Shown here: piece after piece, positions 7,833-17,120 of the stretch
How positions within the stretch are numbered: position 1 is the stretch's first letter
How the letters are laid out: each line of letters opens with the position of its first letter
NCBI GenBank assembly: GCA_002409995.1
Contig: DHOR01000040.1
Coordinates: 145,236-209,235 of the forward strand
DNA length: 64,000 nt
Source: Hungatella sp. UBA5385
GTDB taxonomy: Bacteria > Bacillota > Clostridia > Lachnospirales > Lachnospiraceae
Direction of reading: 5' to 3'
Notes under the pieces: generated by a model
Told to the model about the DNA's origin: nothing
What the model saw: only the letters and a program-made list of their open reading frames with translations
Database searches by the model: none
Made by a program: the position numbers and the translations under genes

Positions 7833-9275
7833 TTATTTAAATACTAATTCGCCCTCTGAAACAGTAGATGCATCCAGAACAATGTGATCATATACAGCAA
7901 GTCCATAGGTCATGTTCTTCTTAACTGTATAATATTCATCATTGGATACCAGCACATCAATCTGTTTAAAGACTGCATAGCCCTTATTAATATTGTAAAC
8001 ACCCTGTAAGGATGCACTTGCCCCGATCTGATAGCGTTCTTGTGAATCCTTCTTTACAATAAACTCACCGGAATTAAAACCGCTGTCTCCATCTCCGCCT
8101 CTCTCAATATAGTACTGATCACCTTCCATATAATAAATCTCCGCAGGTACAAATACAACAGAGGTTCCTTCTTCAGAATAAACTTCTTTATTAAATCCAG
8201 TCTCTGAGCTGTCTCCACCCTGAGTCAGATAATCCACAGGTACAAGATAGAATTCCTTGGAAGTAACAGCCGAAACAGGAATCTTTAAGCCTTCTACCCG
8301 GTCTGTGTCAATCTCAAAATCCACATACCGGTCCGAAACAAACTGAACCATATACTTGTTAAGATCAAGCTTTCCATAAGTATTGCCATCTTTACCCGTC
8401 AATATGGTGAAATCTCCTGTAGCTTTCAAATCACGCCCTGCAAATGATATGGACAGAGTTGTCTCATCTATATAAGTCTTTACATCCTCTTCAGACAAAG
8501 GAAAGACAATGGACCATTTATCCGAGGTAATCACCTTATAAAGAGGCGCCCCCTTCTCAATCAGCCCTGACTTTGTAAATGTCTTTGCATAGCTGCTTTT
8601 GTCAAATACAGACTCACTGACATCGGAAGCATTAAGCCCTTCATAGGAATCAATTCCATAGGAAAGCACACCTGCCCGATCTGATTTTATTTGCTGAAAA
8701 TTAAGTCCTGCCTCCTCCATGAGAGTATCTAAATTATCCAGGTCATTAAAATTCATAAATTCCATAACCTCAGCTTCCAGAGTATACTTTGCATCATATA
8801 CTGTATGAAATTGATTATCATTGTATGTAAGGGAAAAACCTGTCAGCTGCTTTTTTAATGTGGAGAGATTTTCACTGGATAATGTGGTGCTCTCTCCCGA
8901 ATTCTTCTCCAGAAAGGAAGCAACATTACCTGTCTCATCGATAGAACAGATTCTGGTTCCCAGAGAAGCCCGTTTTCCTTCTCTTACAAAGTAATTCACA
9001 TAACCGGTTCGATCAGCAAGCTTTACCTCTTCCTTGCGCAGAATAATACCTGTATAGTCCCTGTTGTTTACAATGCTTCCTTCCTGCACTTCATAAAACT
9101 GTACCTTTTCTCTTCTGATATAGGTAGATACGCTGAATACCATATAGACGAAAATAAGTGCAAATATAATCATTCCTACATTTATATTCAAAGGCCGGCG
9201 GTACCGGATTATCTTATTATTCTTCTTTTGTGGAGCTGTCTTCTTACCTGGCTGCTTTGATTTCTTCTTTGCCAA
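7833..9275 (-). CDS. HlyD-like membrane-fusion/adaptor-type protein
   Basis: This 480-residue protein has a Lys-rich cytoplasmic N-terminus, one transmembrane segment at about 31-53 and a large outside region. YTGIILRKEEVKLADRTGYV and a matching C-terminal half resemble the split biotinyl-lipoyl-like arms of HlyD-type adaptor proteins. It starts with TTG 9275, 8 nt after AAAGGAGG. No ABC transporter or other efflux partner is adjacent; instead ylmE and sepF follow 13 nt downstream. The neighbourhood points to a cell-envelope or division role rather than export, but that is inference. It has its own strong promoter at 9302-9330. Confidence 0.75.
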   Translation of the reverse strand: MAKKKSKQPGKKTAPQKKNNKIIRYRRPLNINVGMIIFALIFVYMVFSVSTYIRREKVQFYEVQEGSIVNNRDYTGIILRKEEVKLADRTGYVNYFVREGKRASLGTRICSIDETGNVASFLEKNSGESTTLSSENLSTLKKQLTGFSLTYNDNQFHTVYDAKYTLEAEVMEFMNFNDLDNLDTLMEEAGLNFQQIKSDRAGVLSYGIDSYEGLNASDVSESVFDKSSYAKTFTKSGLIEKGAPLYKVITSDKWSIVFPLSEEDVKTYIDETTLSISFAGRDLKATGDFTILTGKDGNTYGKLDLNKYMVQFVSDRYVDFEIDTDRVEGLKIPVSAVTSKEFYLVPVDYLTQGGDSSETGFNKEVYSEEGTSVVFVPAEIYYMEGDQYYIERGGDGDSGFNSGEFIVKKDSQERYQIGASASLQGVYNINKGYAVFKQIDVLVSNDEYYTVKKNMTYGLAVYDHIVLDASTVSEGELVFK

Positions 9276-9301
9276 ACTGACGCCTCCTTTCTCTTTTAGC
9301 T

Positions 9302-9330
9302 ATTATAAGAGCAAAACCCAAAAAATTCAA
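9302..9330 (-). promoter_or_regulatory. Promoter of the HlyD-like/ylmE/sepF run
   Basis: On the minus strand, TTGAAT (9325-9330), a 17-bp spacer and a perfect TATAAT (9302-9307) precede the TTG start by about 25 nt. Confidence 0.85.
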
Positions 9331-9354
9331 GTATTCTATATTATAATATAGCAT

Positions 9355-9382
9355 AAGAAAAGGTGCTGCAAATTACAGCACC
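9355..9382 (-). terminator. Intrinsic terminator after the P-loop gene
   Basis: On the minus strand, GGTGCTG pairs with CAGCACC around a 7-nt loop (9362-9382), followed by TTTTCTT. Confidence 0.85.
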
Positions 9383-9400
9383 CTTATATTCTTTATATGA

Positions 9401-9820
9401 TTATAATGAAACAATCACATCCGCCTTCGCACTCTCAGGCAGACTCTCTGCATCCATGGATACACTGAGGACGAAAGTTACATGATACTTTTCACCTATT
9501 TTTTTCAAAGTCATAATAGTCTCTTCTACATCTTCTCCCTCTAAACATGCCAGTTTAAGGAAGCTGTCTAAGTACAAAGTCTCCAGATCATGATCCTGGG
9601 AGATAATACCACATATAAAACCTACAAACCCTTCACTTGATAGAATTGGATACTCATTTACATTAATGAGACGTATTTTATTACTCAATTCATACATGTG
9701 TTTGGAACTCTTATCTAAATACACGATAGAACCTTTGGAATCCTTGATGGCGGAATTGGCCATATTCAACAGATGTTTTGTCTTCCCCTTACCCTTTTTC
9801 CCTGCTATTATCTGCACCAT
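9401..9820 (-). CDS. Small P-loop NTPase-like protein, unknown function
   Basis: This 139-residue protein opens with MVQIIAGKKGKGKTKHLLN, a clear Walker A (GKKGKGKT). A hydrophobic strand ending in LYLDSFLKL (residues 80-90) could be the Walker B region, and TFVLSVSMDAESLP may be the sensor strand. It is too short for PilT or other full AAA ATPases, although such proteins are often labelled PilT-like. The start is ATG 9820 with GGAGGAG upstream. It is bounded by its own promoter and terminator, so it is monocistronic, between the dac/min/mre block and the sepF block. The function is unknown. Confidence 0.8.
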   Translation of the reverse strand: MVQIIAGKKGKGKTKHLLNMANSAIKDSKGSIVYLDKSSKHMYELSNKIRLINVNEYPILSSEGFVGFICGIISQDHDLETLYLDSFLKLACLEGEDVEETIMTLKKIGEKYHVTFVLSVSMDAESLPESAKADVIVSL

Positions 9821-9877
9821 AGCGATCTCCTCCTTGAGTTATATGATTTGTATAAAAAGTCTATTAATATTAATGTA

Positions 9878-9906
9878 ATTATAGTACAAATCTCTAAAAA
9901 GTGCAA
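9878..9906 (-). promoter_or_regulatory. Promoter of the small P-loop gene
   Basis: On the minus strand, TTGCAC (9901-9906), a 17-bp spacer and TATAAT (9878-9883) lie just past the carboxypeptidase stop codon. Confidence 0.75.
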
Positions 9907-9909
9907 TGA

Positions 9910-10878
9910 CTAATCTACAATTTTATTAATTATATTTGTCATATTGTCATAGAGACCAGAACGGTCAGCAGCTTTGAGCACAATTGACACATATTCATGC
10001 CCTGCTTCATCCTCGCTTCCCATAACCAAACAGCTGCCTGCAGCCTTGGTTGTACCTGTCTTTCCGCCAAATACCTTAAGCCCTTCGGGAGTCTTTCTCT
10101 CACCATTCATGTAGAGATTGCTTCCCTTCCAATTGGCAGTTACGGTATTGCCTGAAGCATCGGTATAAGAGGTATCATAGGCAGAAGTACCTATTACCTT
10201 TCTGAATTCCGGATATTTCAGTGCCTCATTGAAGATTAAGTACAGATCGTAGGCAGTGGTATAATGATCATCATCATTAAGCCCATGGGGATTCATAAAG
10301 TGAGACCCTGTAGCTCCCAGCTTCCTTGCCTCTTCATTCATTCTCTCTGAAAACTTTTCAATGCTGCCATCCATATGTACGGCTATGGCTGCTCCTGCAT
10401 CATTGCCTGACGGAAGCATAAGCCCATATAAAAGCTGCTCCATAGTCAGCTTATCTCCCGGCTTAATTCCGCTGAGAGTTGCTCCCCGCTCTGTAATTAC
10501 TGCATCCTCTGTAACAGTTACCTCATCAGACAGATCTCCGTATTTAATTGCTATAAGAGCTGTCATAATCTTGGTTGTACTGGCAGGGTACAGTTTTTCA
10601 AAAGGGTTTTTCTCAAACATAACCTTATGATTGTCCAAATCAAACAAAGCAGCTGCCTCAGAAGTAACCAGATTGTCCGCTGATGGTGTGTCAGGTAAGA
10701 CAACACAAATATCCCTGGCAAAGCTATCAGCTTTTCCAGAGACAGAGGCAGATTCATAAAGCGATGTTCTGTCGGAATACACATAAGGATTTTCTAATTT
10801 TTCAAAGCCGGCACAGCCGCTTAAAAATGCAGCACTCAAAAAAGCACAGCTAAAGCCGGCGAAAATTTTTCTTCTCAC
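9910..10878 (-). CDS. D-alanyl-D-alanine carboxypeptidase (PBP5/DacF type), lipoprotein
   Basis: This serine peptidase trims the terminal D-Ala of peptidoglycan stem peptides. The product is 322 residues. The N-terminus has a signal sequence with lipobox LSGC (Cys about residue 22). Catalytic motifs are STTK (SxxK, about residue 105), SGN (about 158) and KTGTTKAAG (KTG, about 275). It lacks the long C-terminal beta domain and amphipathic anchor of classic PBP5, so the lipid anchor probably replaces it. It starts with GTG 10878, 7 nt after AGGAG; mgsA ends 10 nt upstream. It is the last gene of the division/shape block. Confidence 0.92.
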   Translation of the reverse strand: MRRKIFAGFSCAFLSAAFLSGCAGFEKLENPYVYSDRTSLYESASVSGKADSFARDICVVLPDTPSADNLVTSEAAALFDLDNHKVMFEKNPFEKLYPASTTKIMTALIAIKYGDLSDEVTVTEDAVITERGATLSGIKPGDKLTMEQLLYGLMLPSGNDAGAAIAVHMDGSIEKFSERMNEEARKLGATGSHFMNPHGLNDDDHYTTAYDLYLIFNEALKYPEFRKVIGTSAYDTSYTDASGNTVTANWKGSNLYMNGERKTPEGLKVFGGKTGTTKAAGSCLVMGSEDEAGHEYVSIVLKAADRSGLYDNMTNIINKIVD

Positions 10879-10888
10879 TTATATACTC

Positions 10889-11284
10889 CTATTTGTACAT
10901 CTCGCGCCATTCAAGGTCACCGCGGTCTAAAGATTTGATCAAAAGCTCAGCAGTGGCAAGATTGGTAGCAAGAGGGATATTGTGCATATCACAGGTTCCC
11001 ATTATATTAATTAAATCAGGTTCATGGGATTTTCTTGTAAGCGGGTCACGAAGGAATATCACCAGATCGATCTCATTGTGTTCAATCTGAGAGCCTAACT
11101 GCTGCTCACCACCAAGGTGGCCTGCTAAATATTTGTGAACGTTTAAATTGGTCACTTCCTCAATAAGACGTCCTGTAGTGCCTGTAGCATAAAGCTCATG
11201 TTTGCTTAAAATACCTCTGTAAGCGATGCAAAAATTCTGCATCAGTTTCTTTTTTGTGTCATGTGCGATTAATCCTATATTCAT
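10889..11284 (-). CDS. mgsA: Methylglyoxal synthase
   Basis: MgsA converts dihydroxyacetone phosphate to methylglyoxal and phosphate, a bypass of lower glycolysis. The product is 131 residues, a single MGS-like domain. Family motifs include MNIGLIAHDTKKKLM, ATGTTGRLIEE (phosphate binding), HLGGEQQLGSQI and IFLRDPLTRKSHEPD. It sits 14 nt after rodA and before the carboxypeptidase. Its placement in a cell-shape operon recurs in Clostridia but has no obvious functional logic. Confidence 0.97.
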   Translation of the reverse strand: MNIGLIAHDTKKKLMQNFCIAYRGILSKHELYATGTTGRLIEEVTNLNVHKYLAGHLGGEQQLGSQIEHNEIDLVIFLRDPLTRKSHEPDLINIMGTCDMHNIPLATNLATAELLIKSLDRGDLEWREMYK

Positions 11285-11298
11285 AACGATATACCTCC

Positions 11299-12429
11299 TT
11301 AATTATTACCGATTTTACGCTGCAATCCAACATTCAGAACCAGCCCCATACCCATAAAGATACTGATCAGCGAGCTTACGCCCGAACTGATAAAGGGAAG
11401 CGGGAGTCCGGTATTAGGGAAAATCTGTGTAGCCACCGCAATATTGGCAAATGCCTGGAATCCAACGAGAGCCGCCATTCCTGTGCAGATAAGCCTGCCT
11501 GACATATCCTTTGCCTTAGCTGCCATATGAATGCACTCGAAGACAACGAGACCAAAAAGAAGGATAATAACAACACTTCCCCTGAATCCCATCTCCTCTC
11601 CGATGATGGCAAAGATAAAATCTGTCTCTCCTGTTAATCCCAGCCAGTTTCCATCTTTTACTGATGCGATAGTTGTATTAAAAAGTCCCTTCCCGTATAG
11701 CTGTCCGGAACTGATTGCCATAATAGAGTTTCTCTGTTGATACATATTCTCTGCATACTGCTCTGCATGGGGATAAATCCACGCAAGGATACGCCTTGCC
11801 TGATACTCTTCAATAAAGGGAACCAACCCCTTAGTCAGCAGATAGATAAACAGTGCTCCAACAGGTAATGCCACTGCCAGCACTCCGCAAACCCACTTGT
11901 AGCTGATCCCTGCAGCAAATACCATGCAGAGAATTACAACTGTTAACACAAGGCTTGTGGAAAGGTTTGGTTCTGCCAAAATAAGCACTATAGGCACCAC
12001 TGCAAGAATCGCAGCAAGACCTACCATAAGAGGCTTATTCATCTTTTCCTGGTATTTGCTCCAATACCAGGAAAAGAATACGATAAGACCGATTTTAACA
12101 AACTCAGAAGGCTGGATGCGCCCGATACCAGGCACATCAATCCATCTGGTTGCACCTCCGGCAGTATGACCCATAACAAGTACTGCTGCAAGAATCAGAA
12201 GACAGACAATATAGTCAACTGCATATAACTTAATAATATAATGGTAGTCTATAATGGACAAACCAATAGCCAGGGCAAAGCCTACAATGACACCGGTAAT
12301 CTGTTTTGTTACAGTAGAAGTGTCATTGCCTGAAGCACTTGCTACTACCAGAATTCCTGTGACTGACAATGCCAGCATGTATAAAACCAATCGGTAATTG
12401 TAATATTTAAAATTATAATCAAAAAACAT
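11299..12429 (-). CDS. rodA: RodA/FtsW/SpoVE-family peptidoglycan glycosyltransferase
   Basis: SEDS-family glycan polymerases work with a class B PBP. This one has 376 residues and about ten hydrophobic segments. Family motifs are ATRWIDVPGIGRIQPSEF, AEPNLSTSLVL (with the essential Asp-equivalent region nearby) and FPNTGLPLPFISSG near the C-terminus. It is called RodA rather than FtsW because pbp2, mreC and mreD lie in the same run; minC, minD and minE separate it from pbp2. It starts ATG 12429, 2 nt after the minE stop. Confidence 0.93.
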   Translation of the reverse strand: MFFDYNFKYYNYRLVLYMLALSVTGILVVASASGNDTSTVTKQITGVIVGFALAIGLSIIDYHYIIKLYAVDYIVCLLILAAVLVMGHTAGGATRWIDVPGIGRIQPSEFVKIGLIVFFSWYWSKYQEKMNKPLMVGLAAILAVVPIVLILAEPNLSTSLVLTVVILCMVFAAGISYKWVCGVLAVALPVGALFIYLLTKGLVPFIEEYQARRILAWIYPHAEQYAENMYQQRNSIMAISSGQLYGKGLFNTTIASVKDGNWLGLTGETDFIFAIIGEEMGFRGSVVIILLFGLVVFECIHMAAKAKDMSGRLICTGMAALVGFQAFANIAVATQIFPNTGLPLPFISSGVSSLISIFMGMGLVLNVGLQRKIGNN

Positions 12430-12431
12430 AG

Positions 12432-12710
12432 TCAGTATATCCCCTTATCAGGAATCTCACGAATAGGGATGTTAGCATATAGCATAGGAATAAAGCTGTC
12501 ACAGTCCGGCTGCTTTTTCTTTGTCATCTGTATCTCTATTCTGTCAGAATCAATATCCATATATCTTGAAATGACACGAATCATGTCATCCTTTATCATT
12601 TGCATAATCTCAGGAGAACAGTCGGCCTTGTCTGCAACCAGAAGCAGTTTCAGACGATTTCTTGCAATCTCTCCTGAATTCTTCTTACGGAATACAGGAA
12701 ACAGGATCAT
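12432..12710 (-). CDS. minE: Cell division topological specificity factor MinE
   Basis: MinE stimulates MinD ATPase and restricts MinCD to the poles. The product is 92 residues, typical for the family. The N-terminus is a MILFPVFRKK membrane-targeting helix. The contact helix region includes RNRLKLLLVADKAD, and the topological domain contains VISRYMDIDSDRIEIQM. It directly follows minD (11-nt gap) and precedes rodA. A MinE-based Min system is seen in many Clostridia, whereas Bacillus uses DivIVA/MinJ. Confidence 0.95.
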   Translation of the reverse strand: MILFPVFRKKNSGEIARNRLKLLLVADKADCSPEIMQMIKDDMIRVISRYMDIDSDRIEIQMTKKKQPDCDSFIPMLYANIPIREIPDKGIY

Positions 12711-12721
12711 TTGATTCCCTC

Positions 12722-13513
12722 CTAAGCTCTTTTTAACAGGTGAGAAAGCCTGAAGAAAAGGCCGCCACGCATAGACGGATTATCAAGAGGTACACTCTCT
12801 CCTGCTATACGTCTGCAGATGTCCATATAAGCCTGTCCGGCCGGAGTACCCATGCCCACCAGAGGTTCCCCCTGATTGGTGGATATTACAATATCTTCAT
12901 CATCCGGTATGGCTCCGATAATGTCAATGGCTAAAATATCCATTACATCATCTAAGGACATCATATCTCCACGTTTAACCATGTCCATTCGTATCCGGTT
13001 CACAACCAGATCAATGGCATTAATATCAGCTGCCTCCAGAAGCCCTATAATCCGATCTGCATCACGGATTGCGGATACCTCAGGAGTTGTTACTACAAGA
13101 GCGTGATCAGCGCCTGCAATGGCGTTCTGGAAGCCCTGTTCAATGCCTGCAGGACAGTCCAGTATAATATAATCAAACTCTTCCTTTAAGTCTTCCACTA
13201 ATTTCACCATCTGACCGGGTTTTACAGCAGTCTTGTCCCGGGTCTGGGCTGATGGAAGCAAAAACAGGTTTGGATATCTTTTGTCTTTAATCAGGGCCTG
13301 CTTCATACGGCAGTTTCCCTCCACCACATCTACAAGATTGTAGACAATGCGGTTTTCCAGTCCCATGACAACATCTAAGTTACGGAGTCCAATATCAGTA
13401 TCAATTAATACTACCCGTTTACCCAGAATTGCAAGGCCTGTCCCTACATTGGCAGAAGTTGTGGTCTTACCTACCCCGCCTTTTCCAGAAGTAATTACAA
13501 TGACTTCACTCAT
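12722..13513 (-). CDS. minD: Septum site-determining ATPase MinD
   Basis: MinD is a membrane-cycling ParA-type ATPase that recruits MinC and is released by MinE. The product is 263 residues. The deviant Walker A is SGKGGVGKTTTSANVG, and LIDTDIGLRNLDVVMGLENR is the conserved MinD block. DYIILDCPAGIEQGFQNA is Walker B. The C-terminus GLFFRLSHLLKRA is the amphipathic membrane-targeting helix. It is situated in the order minC-minD-minE. Confidence 0.98.
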   Translation of the reverse strand: MSEVIVITSGKGGVGKTTTSANVGTGLAILGKRVVLIDTDIGLRNLDVVMGLENRIVYNLVDVVEGNCRMKQALIKDKRYPNLFLLPSAQTRDKTAVKPGQMVKLVEDLKEEFDYIILDCPAGIEQGFQNAIAGADHALVVTTPEVSAIRDADRIIGLLEAADINAIDLVVNRIRMDMVKRGDMMSLDDVMDILAIDIIGAIPDDEDIVISTNQGEPLVGMGTPAGQAYMDICRRIAGESVPLDNPSMRGGLFFRLSHLLKRA

Positions 13514-13548
13514 TACAATATCCTCCTGCTTATAATACTTATTCTATT

Positions 13549-14214
13549 CTACATTAATTTTCGGAATATTTCCACACTTTTTTTCATTGGTTTAATAGAG
13601 ACCTTGTTTTCATCAAGAGTTGCCATCATCGGTCCCCGTCCCAGACGCTTCCCTCTTCCGTCAAGTCTGGCTGTACAATCAGCAACCCGAAGCTGTATCG
13701 GTGCCATCTCAAGAGCCACTATAACTGCGCCTCCATTGCCTGCAACCCCTGCACATACAGTGCCTGACAGCTTCCAAAGAACAATGACATTGCCTTTTGC
13801 AAGGACTTTTGCTCCTTTTCCCACATCACCGATTACAATGATGCTGGCTTCGGATTCTAAGGTCTCTCCACTCTGTAAGCTGCCTTTAAAGAATTGTCCA
13901 GTTAAACAGGACAATTCCATCAGTTTCTCATTCAGTGCTTTTTCACAGCGTTCAATGCGTTTCACATCTGTATCAACCAAGCAGATAATTTCCACACTGG
14001 AATGTTCTGTAATCTCATTGACAATTGCAAATTCTTCCTCTGCTGTCAACGCTCTTCCCTCCAGTGTCAAAGTCATCTGAGCGGAGCCCCAGAATTTCTG
14101 ACTGTTTCCAAACTTTTCTCCCACATCCAGCAGAAGCTGTTCAAAGGAAACCTCAGGATCAAGAATGATCGTCATACCTGCTTTATTGCTTTTAATCACC
14201 ACGGTATTATGCAT
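13549..14214 (-). CDS. minC: Septum site-determining protein MinC
   Basis: MinC inhibits FtsZ polymerisation away from mid-cell. The product is 221 residues from ATG 14214; an upstream ATG at 14235 overlaps the pbp2 stop. I prefer 14214 because AGAGGTGA lies 5-6 nt before it. The N-terminal domain (about 1-95) precedes a C-terminal beta-helix (about 110-220) containing GAKVLAKGNVIVLWKLSGTV and GNGGAVIVALEMAPIQLRVA, the MinD-binding surface. It is 35 nt from minD. Confidence 0.93.
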   Translation of the reverse strand: MHNTVVIKSNKAGMTIILDPEVSFEQLLLDVGEKFGNSQKFWGSAQMTLTLEGRALTAEEEFAIVNEITEHSSVEIICLVDTDVKRIERCEKALNEKLMELSCLTGQFFKGSLQSGETLESEASIIVIGDVGKGAKVLAKGNVIVLWKLSGTVCAGVAGNGGAVIVALEMAPIQLRVADCTARLDGRGKRLGRGPMMATLDENKVSIKPMKKSVEIFRKLM

Positions 14215-14234
14215 CATATCACCTCTTATCGTCA

Positions 14235-17120
14235 TTAATCGCGAATATTGACGTTGGTCGCATCAACTGCACCGCCACCTATAATGGTATCCAAATCCAA
14301 ATAGCCATAATAATACTTATAAACATTCTTGGCAATATTGGCTGCATTGGCTGCAGAATATCCGAAGGGGATATTCACGGTAACACAGATTTCCGGATTG
14401 TCATATGGTGCATAGGAAATGAAAAATGCATGGTTTGCTTTGTTCTTAGCCTCCTGAGCAGTACCTGTCTTACCGGCAATCTCCACCTCTAAGTCGGCAA
14501 ACAGCTTTTTAGCTGTACCATTTGCAATAACACCTCGCATTCCCTGTTGTACAGTATCCCACGTTGTGTCCGCCACGTCAATATGAGAAGAAATCTCAGG
14601 GGTATAATCTTTAATCAGATTACCTTCAGAATCCGTTGTTTTATCCAGAATACTCAGTTCAAAAACAGTTCCCCTGTTGGCAATGGCAGCAACATATCTA
14701 GAAAGCTGAACGTTGGTATAGTTATGGCTTCCCTGTCCCATGGCTGAACGCTCCGGCGCTTCCTTGGAGATCTGAGGTTCAAGCTCTGCGATCTCCACGC
14801 CTGACTTGTGATCAAGTCCAAACATGGAAGCATATTTGCGCAGTACATCAAGCCCCAGTTCCTGGGAATAATTACCCTCTGAATCTGTGGACACTCTTCG
14901 TCCCAGCTCTGCAAAGAAGAAGTTACAGGAATTTTCAATGGCTCCCACCATATTAAGAGGGTCATGGTGTCCTGGATAAATCCAGCATTTGATGGGAGGT
15001 GCCACATCTAAATAGATACCTTCATCAGCAATTTTCTCTTCTGTTGTAATTACATGTTCTTCCAGCGCAGCCACTGCAGTAATAGGCTTAAAGGTAGAAC
15101 CGGGAGCCTTTCTTGTCTGGGTTGCATTATTATATAGAGGCAGGGATAAATCTGCCTGAAGCTGGCTGAAATAAGTGCTGTCGCCAATCCTGTTGTTATC
15201 ATAACCCGGATAGGATACAAGCGCAAGTACTTCTCCTGTTTTGACGTCTGTTACCACAACACCTGCATTACAGGGACTTAAGGCAAGCTGTGCAGGAGTC
15301 AGCTCCAGAGTGGACAGCTTTCTTCTGATGAAGTTATAAGCGTCACCTGTTGCCTTTAAGTTATCTATATCCTGTTGATTGTATTCTATAACCCCCTGGT
15401 CATAGAGAGCCAGGCACAGCTCCTGACCGGTTATGACATCGTCATTAATTAAGTAACGGTAGATTCGCTTTGTAAAGTTTCTGTCTTCTTTTAAATGGTC
15501 AAGCACATAGTCAACCATCTGACTAAAGGTGTCATCTGCACTTGCATATTTAGACTCTGTTTCCAACTTGGTGGTATCCACCCAGCCGTTTGCAATTCCG
15601 TAATACAGATAATCTCTTAAACTGATTTCATCCGCTTTCCATGCCTGATATTCTGTGCTGGCAGTATCAATTAAATCCTCTTTAATAATGCCCACTGTGG
15701 AATCAGACAGATAGGAATAAATATAGAACATATAGGCAGCCATATCCTCACCCAAATCTTTGATGTTGGTTGGATGACTGCTCATTAATTCATTGCGCAG
15801 ATTATTAAAAATCTGATCCCGGGAAGCCAGAAACTTGGAATTAATATTCTTTTCCACAGCAGAAGCTTCCTCTGATTCCATGTGCTTCAAAGAAAGCACA
15901 TTGTTATTAATCAGCTGATAATAAGCATCCTTAATAGGAATCTCTAAGTTGGAACCATCTGTGGTGCTGGTAATCTCCACATCACCGTCTTTTAGTTTAT
16001 TGATGAGAACACCTGCCAGGGACTGTTCAATCTGATGATAAACACCTGTCTGAAGGTCTGCATCAAGGGCTAAATAAACATCATTGCCTGCGCCGGCCTC
16101 CACTTCGCCTTTTGTTTCCCTCACACGTCCAACGCTGTCCTTATAGATGATCTTCCTGCCTTTGGTACCCTGAAGGTCCTGCTCCATGGTATTCTCTATT
16201 CCTGTACGACCGACTATATCATTAATGTCATAATCACTGCGAATCTTCTGAAGGTCTTCCAGCTGATCCTCCGGCATTTTGCCGATGTAGCCGATAATAG
16301 GAGCAAATGGCACGCTGTAATTATAGGCGCGTATTGTGGTTTCCTCCACATTAACACCCTGAAGATCTGCTGTATGCTCTAAAATATCAGCAACTGTTTC
16401 ATCGGAAACCTGAACTGCCACAGTGGTGGACTCGTATTTTCTGTATGACATCAGCCTTAGTGCATATTTGATATTGATAATGTCAAGAGCCTGCTGGTCT
16501 GTAACTTCAACTAATTGGCCTTTTTCATCTTTTATCTCTCTTAAGCCGTTATCTTCCGCTGCTTTTTCAAAAAGCTCTCTGGCGCTGATATTGGACGGAT
16601 TCTCACCATCCACATCCAGCTGCTCCACTCTTTTCAGTCCATAATAATCACGAAGAAACCTTTTTCTGGCCGGTTCAGAAGAAGAGGTATAAACCATATC
16701 CCCATTAGCATCAATTGCCACTTCAAATTTGCCCTGAACATCTTCTCCATGGTTTTCCAAAATCTTAACAAGCCTTAAATACATGGCGTTTCTTTCAGCA
16801 ACATTCCTGTAAGCTCCTGTATCCTGTACAGTTATAGAATATGCCAGCTCATTATACGCCAGCAGCTTACCGGTTCTGTCATAGATATTGCCTCTTGTAC
16901 CAGAGGTGGTAATAGTTTGTTCAATTAACTGCATATATTCACTAAGCGCTTCTTCTCCATTGATAATCTGCAGCTCAAACAGCTTACTGATCAGCCCCAG
17001 ATACATGGCAATAAAAATAATACCCAAAACAAAAAGTCTGGAGGATACAATTTTTTTCAAAAAATCCTGTATAATTTCTAATAGGTCCTTAAACAATAGT
17101 AGAATCTCCTCTTTTTTCAA
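14235..17120 (-). CDS. mrdA: Penicillin-binding protein 2, elongasome transpeptidase (class B)
   Basis: This D,D-transpeptidase cross-links side-wall peptidoglycan with RodA. It has a membrane anchor at about residues 29-51 and a pedestal/dimerisation region with GTRGNIYDRTGKLLAYNE. The C-terminal transpeptidase has STFKP (SxxK), SCN (SxN) and KTGTAQEAK (KTG). At 961 residues it is about 300 longer than E. coli PBP2. The extra length lies between the pedestal and the catalytic domain, about residues 360-610, which is Asp/Lys/Tyr-rich. The start here is TTG; another TTG at 17096 has better ribosome-site spacing. It overlaps mreD. Confidence 0.95.
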   Translation of the reverse strand: MKKEEILLLFKDLLEIIQDFLKKIVSSRLFVLGIIFIAMYLGLISKLFELQIINGEEALSEYMQLIEQTITTSGTRGNIYDRTGKLLAYNELAYSITVQDTGAYRNVAERNAMYLRLVKILENHGEDVQGKFEVAIDANGDMVYTSSSEPARKRFLRDYYGLKRVEQLDVDGENPSNISARELFEKAAEDNGLREIKDEKGQLVEVTDQQALDIINIKYALRLMSYRKYESTTVAVQVSDETVADILEHTADLQGVNVEETTIRAYNYSVPFAPIIGYIGKMPEDQLEDLQKIRSDYDINDIVGRTGIENTMEQDLQGTKGRKIIYKDSVGRVRETKGEVEAGAGNDVYLALDADLQTGVYHQIEQSLAGVLINKLKDGDVEITSTTDGSNLEIPIKDAYYQLINNNVLSLKHMESEEASAVEKNINSKFLASRDQIFNNLRNELMSSHPTNIKDLGEDMAAYMFYIYSYLSDSTVGIIKEDLIDTASTEYQAWKADEISLRDYLYYGIANGWVDTTKLETESKYASADDTFSQMVDYVLDHLKEDRNFTKRIYRYLINDDVITGQELCLALYDQGVIEYNQQDIDNLKATGDAYNFIRRKLSTLELTPAQLALSPCNAGVVVTDVKTGEVLALVSYPGYDNNRIGDSTYFSQLQADLSLPLYNNATQTRKAPGSTFKPITAVAALEEHVITTEEKIADEGIYLDVAPPIKCWIYPGHHDPLNMVGAIENSCNFFFAELGRRVSTDSEGNYSQELGLDVLRKYASMFGLDHKSGVEIAELEPQISKEAPERSAMGQGSHNYTNVQLSRYVAAIANRGTVFELSILDKTTDSEGNLIKDYTPEISSHIDVADTTWDTVQQGMRGVIANGTAKKLFADLEVEIAGKTGTAQEAKNKANHAFFISYAPYDNPEICVTVNIPFGYSAANAANIAKNVYKYYYGYLDLDTIIGGGAVDATNVNIRD

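Noticed and set aside
13604..14080. Plus-strand 158-codon frame opposite minC
   Set aside because: Complementary shadow of a recognised gene, no promoter or ribosome site, and no family resemblance.
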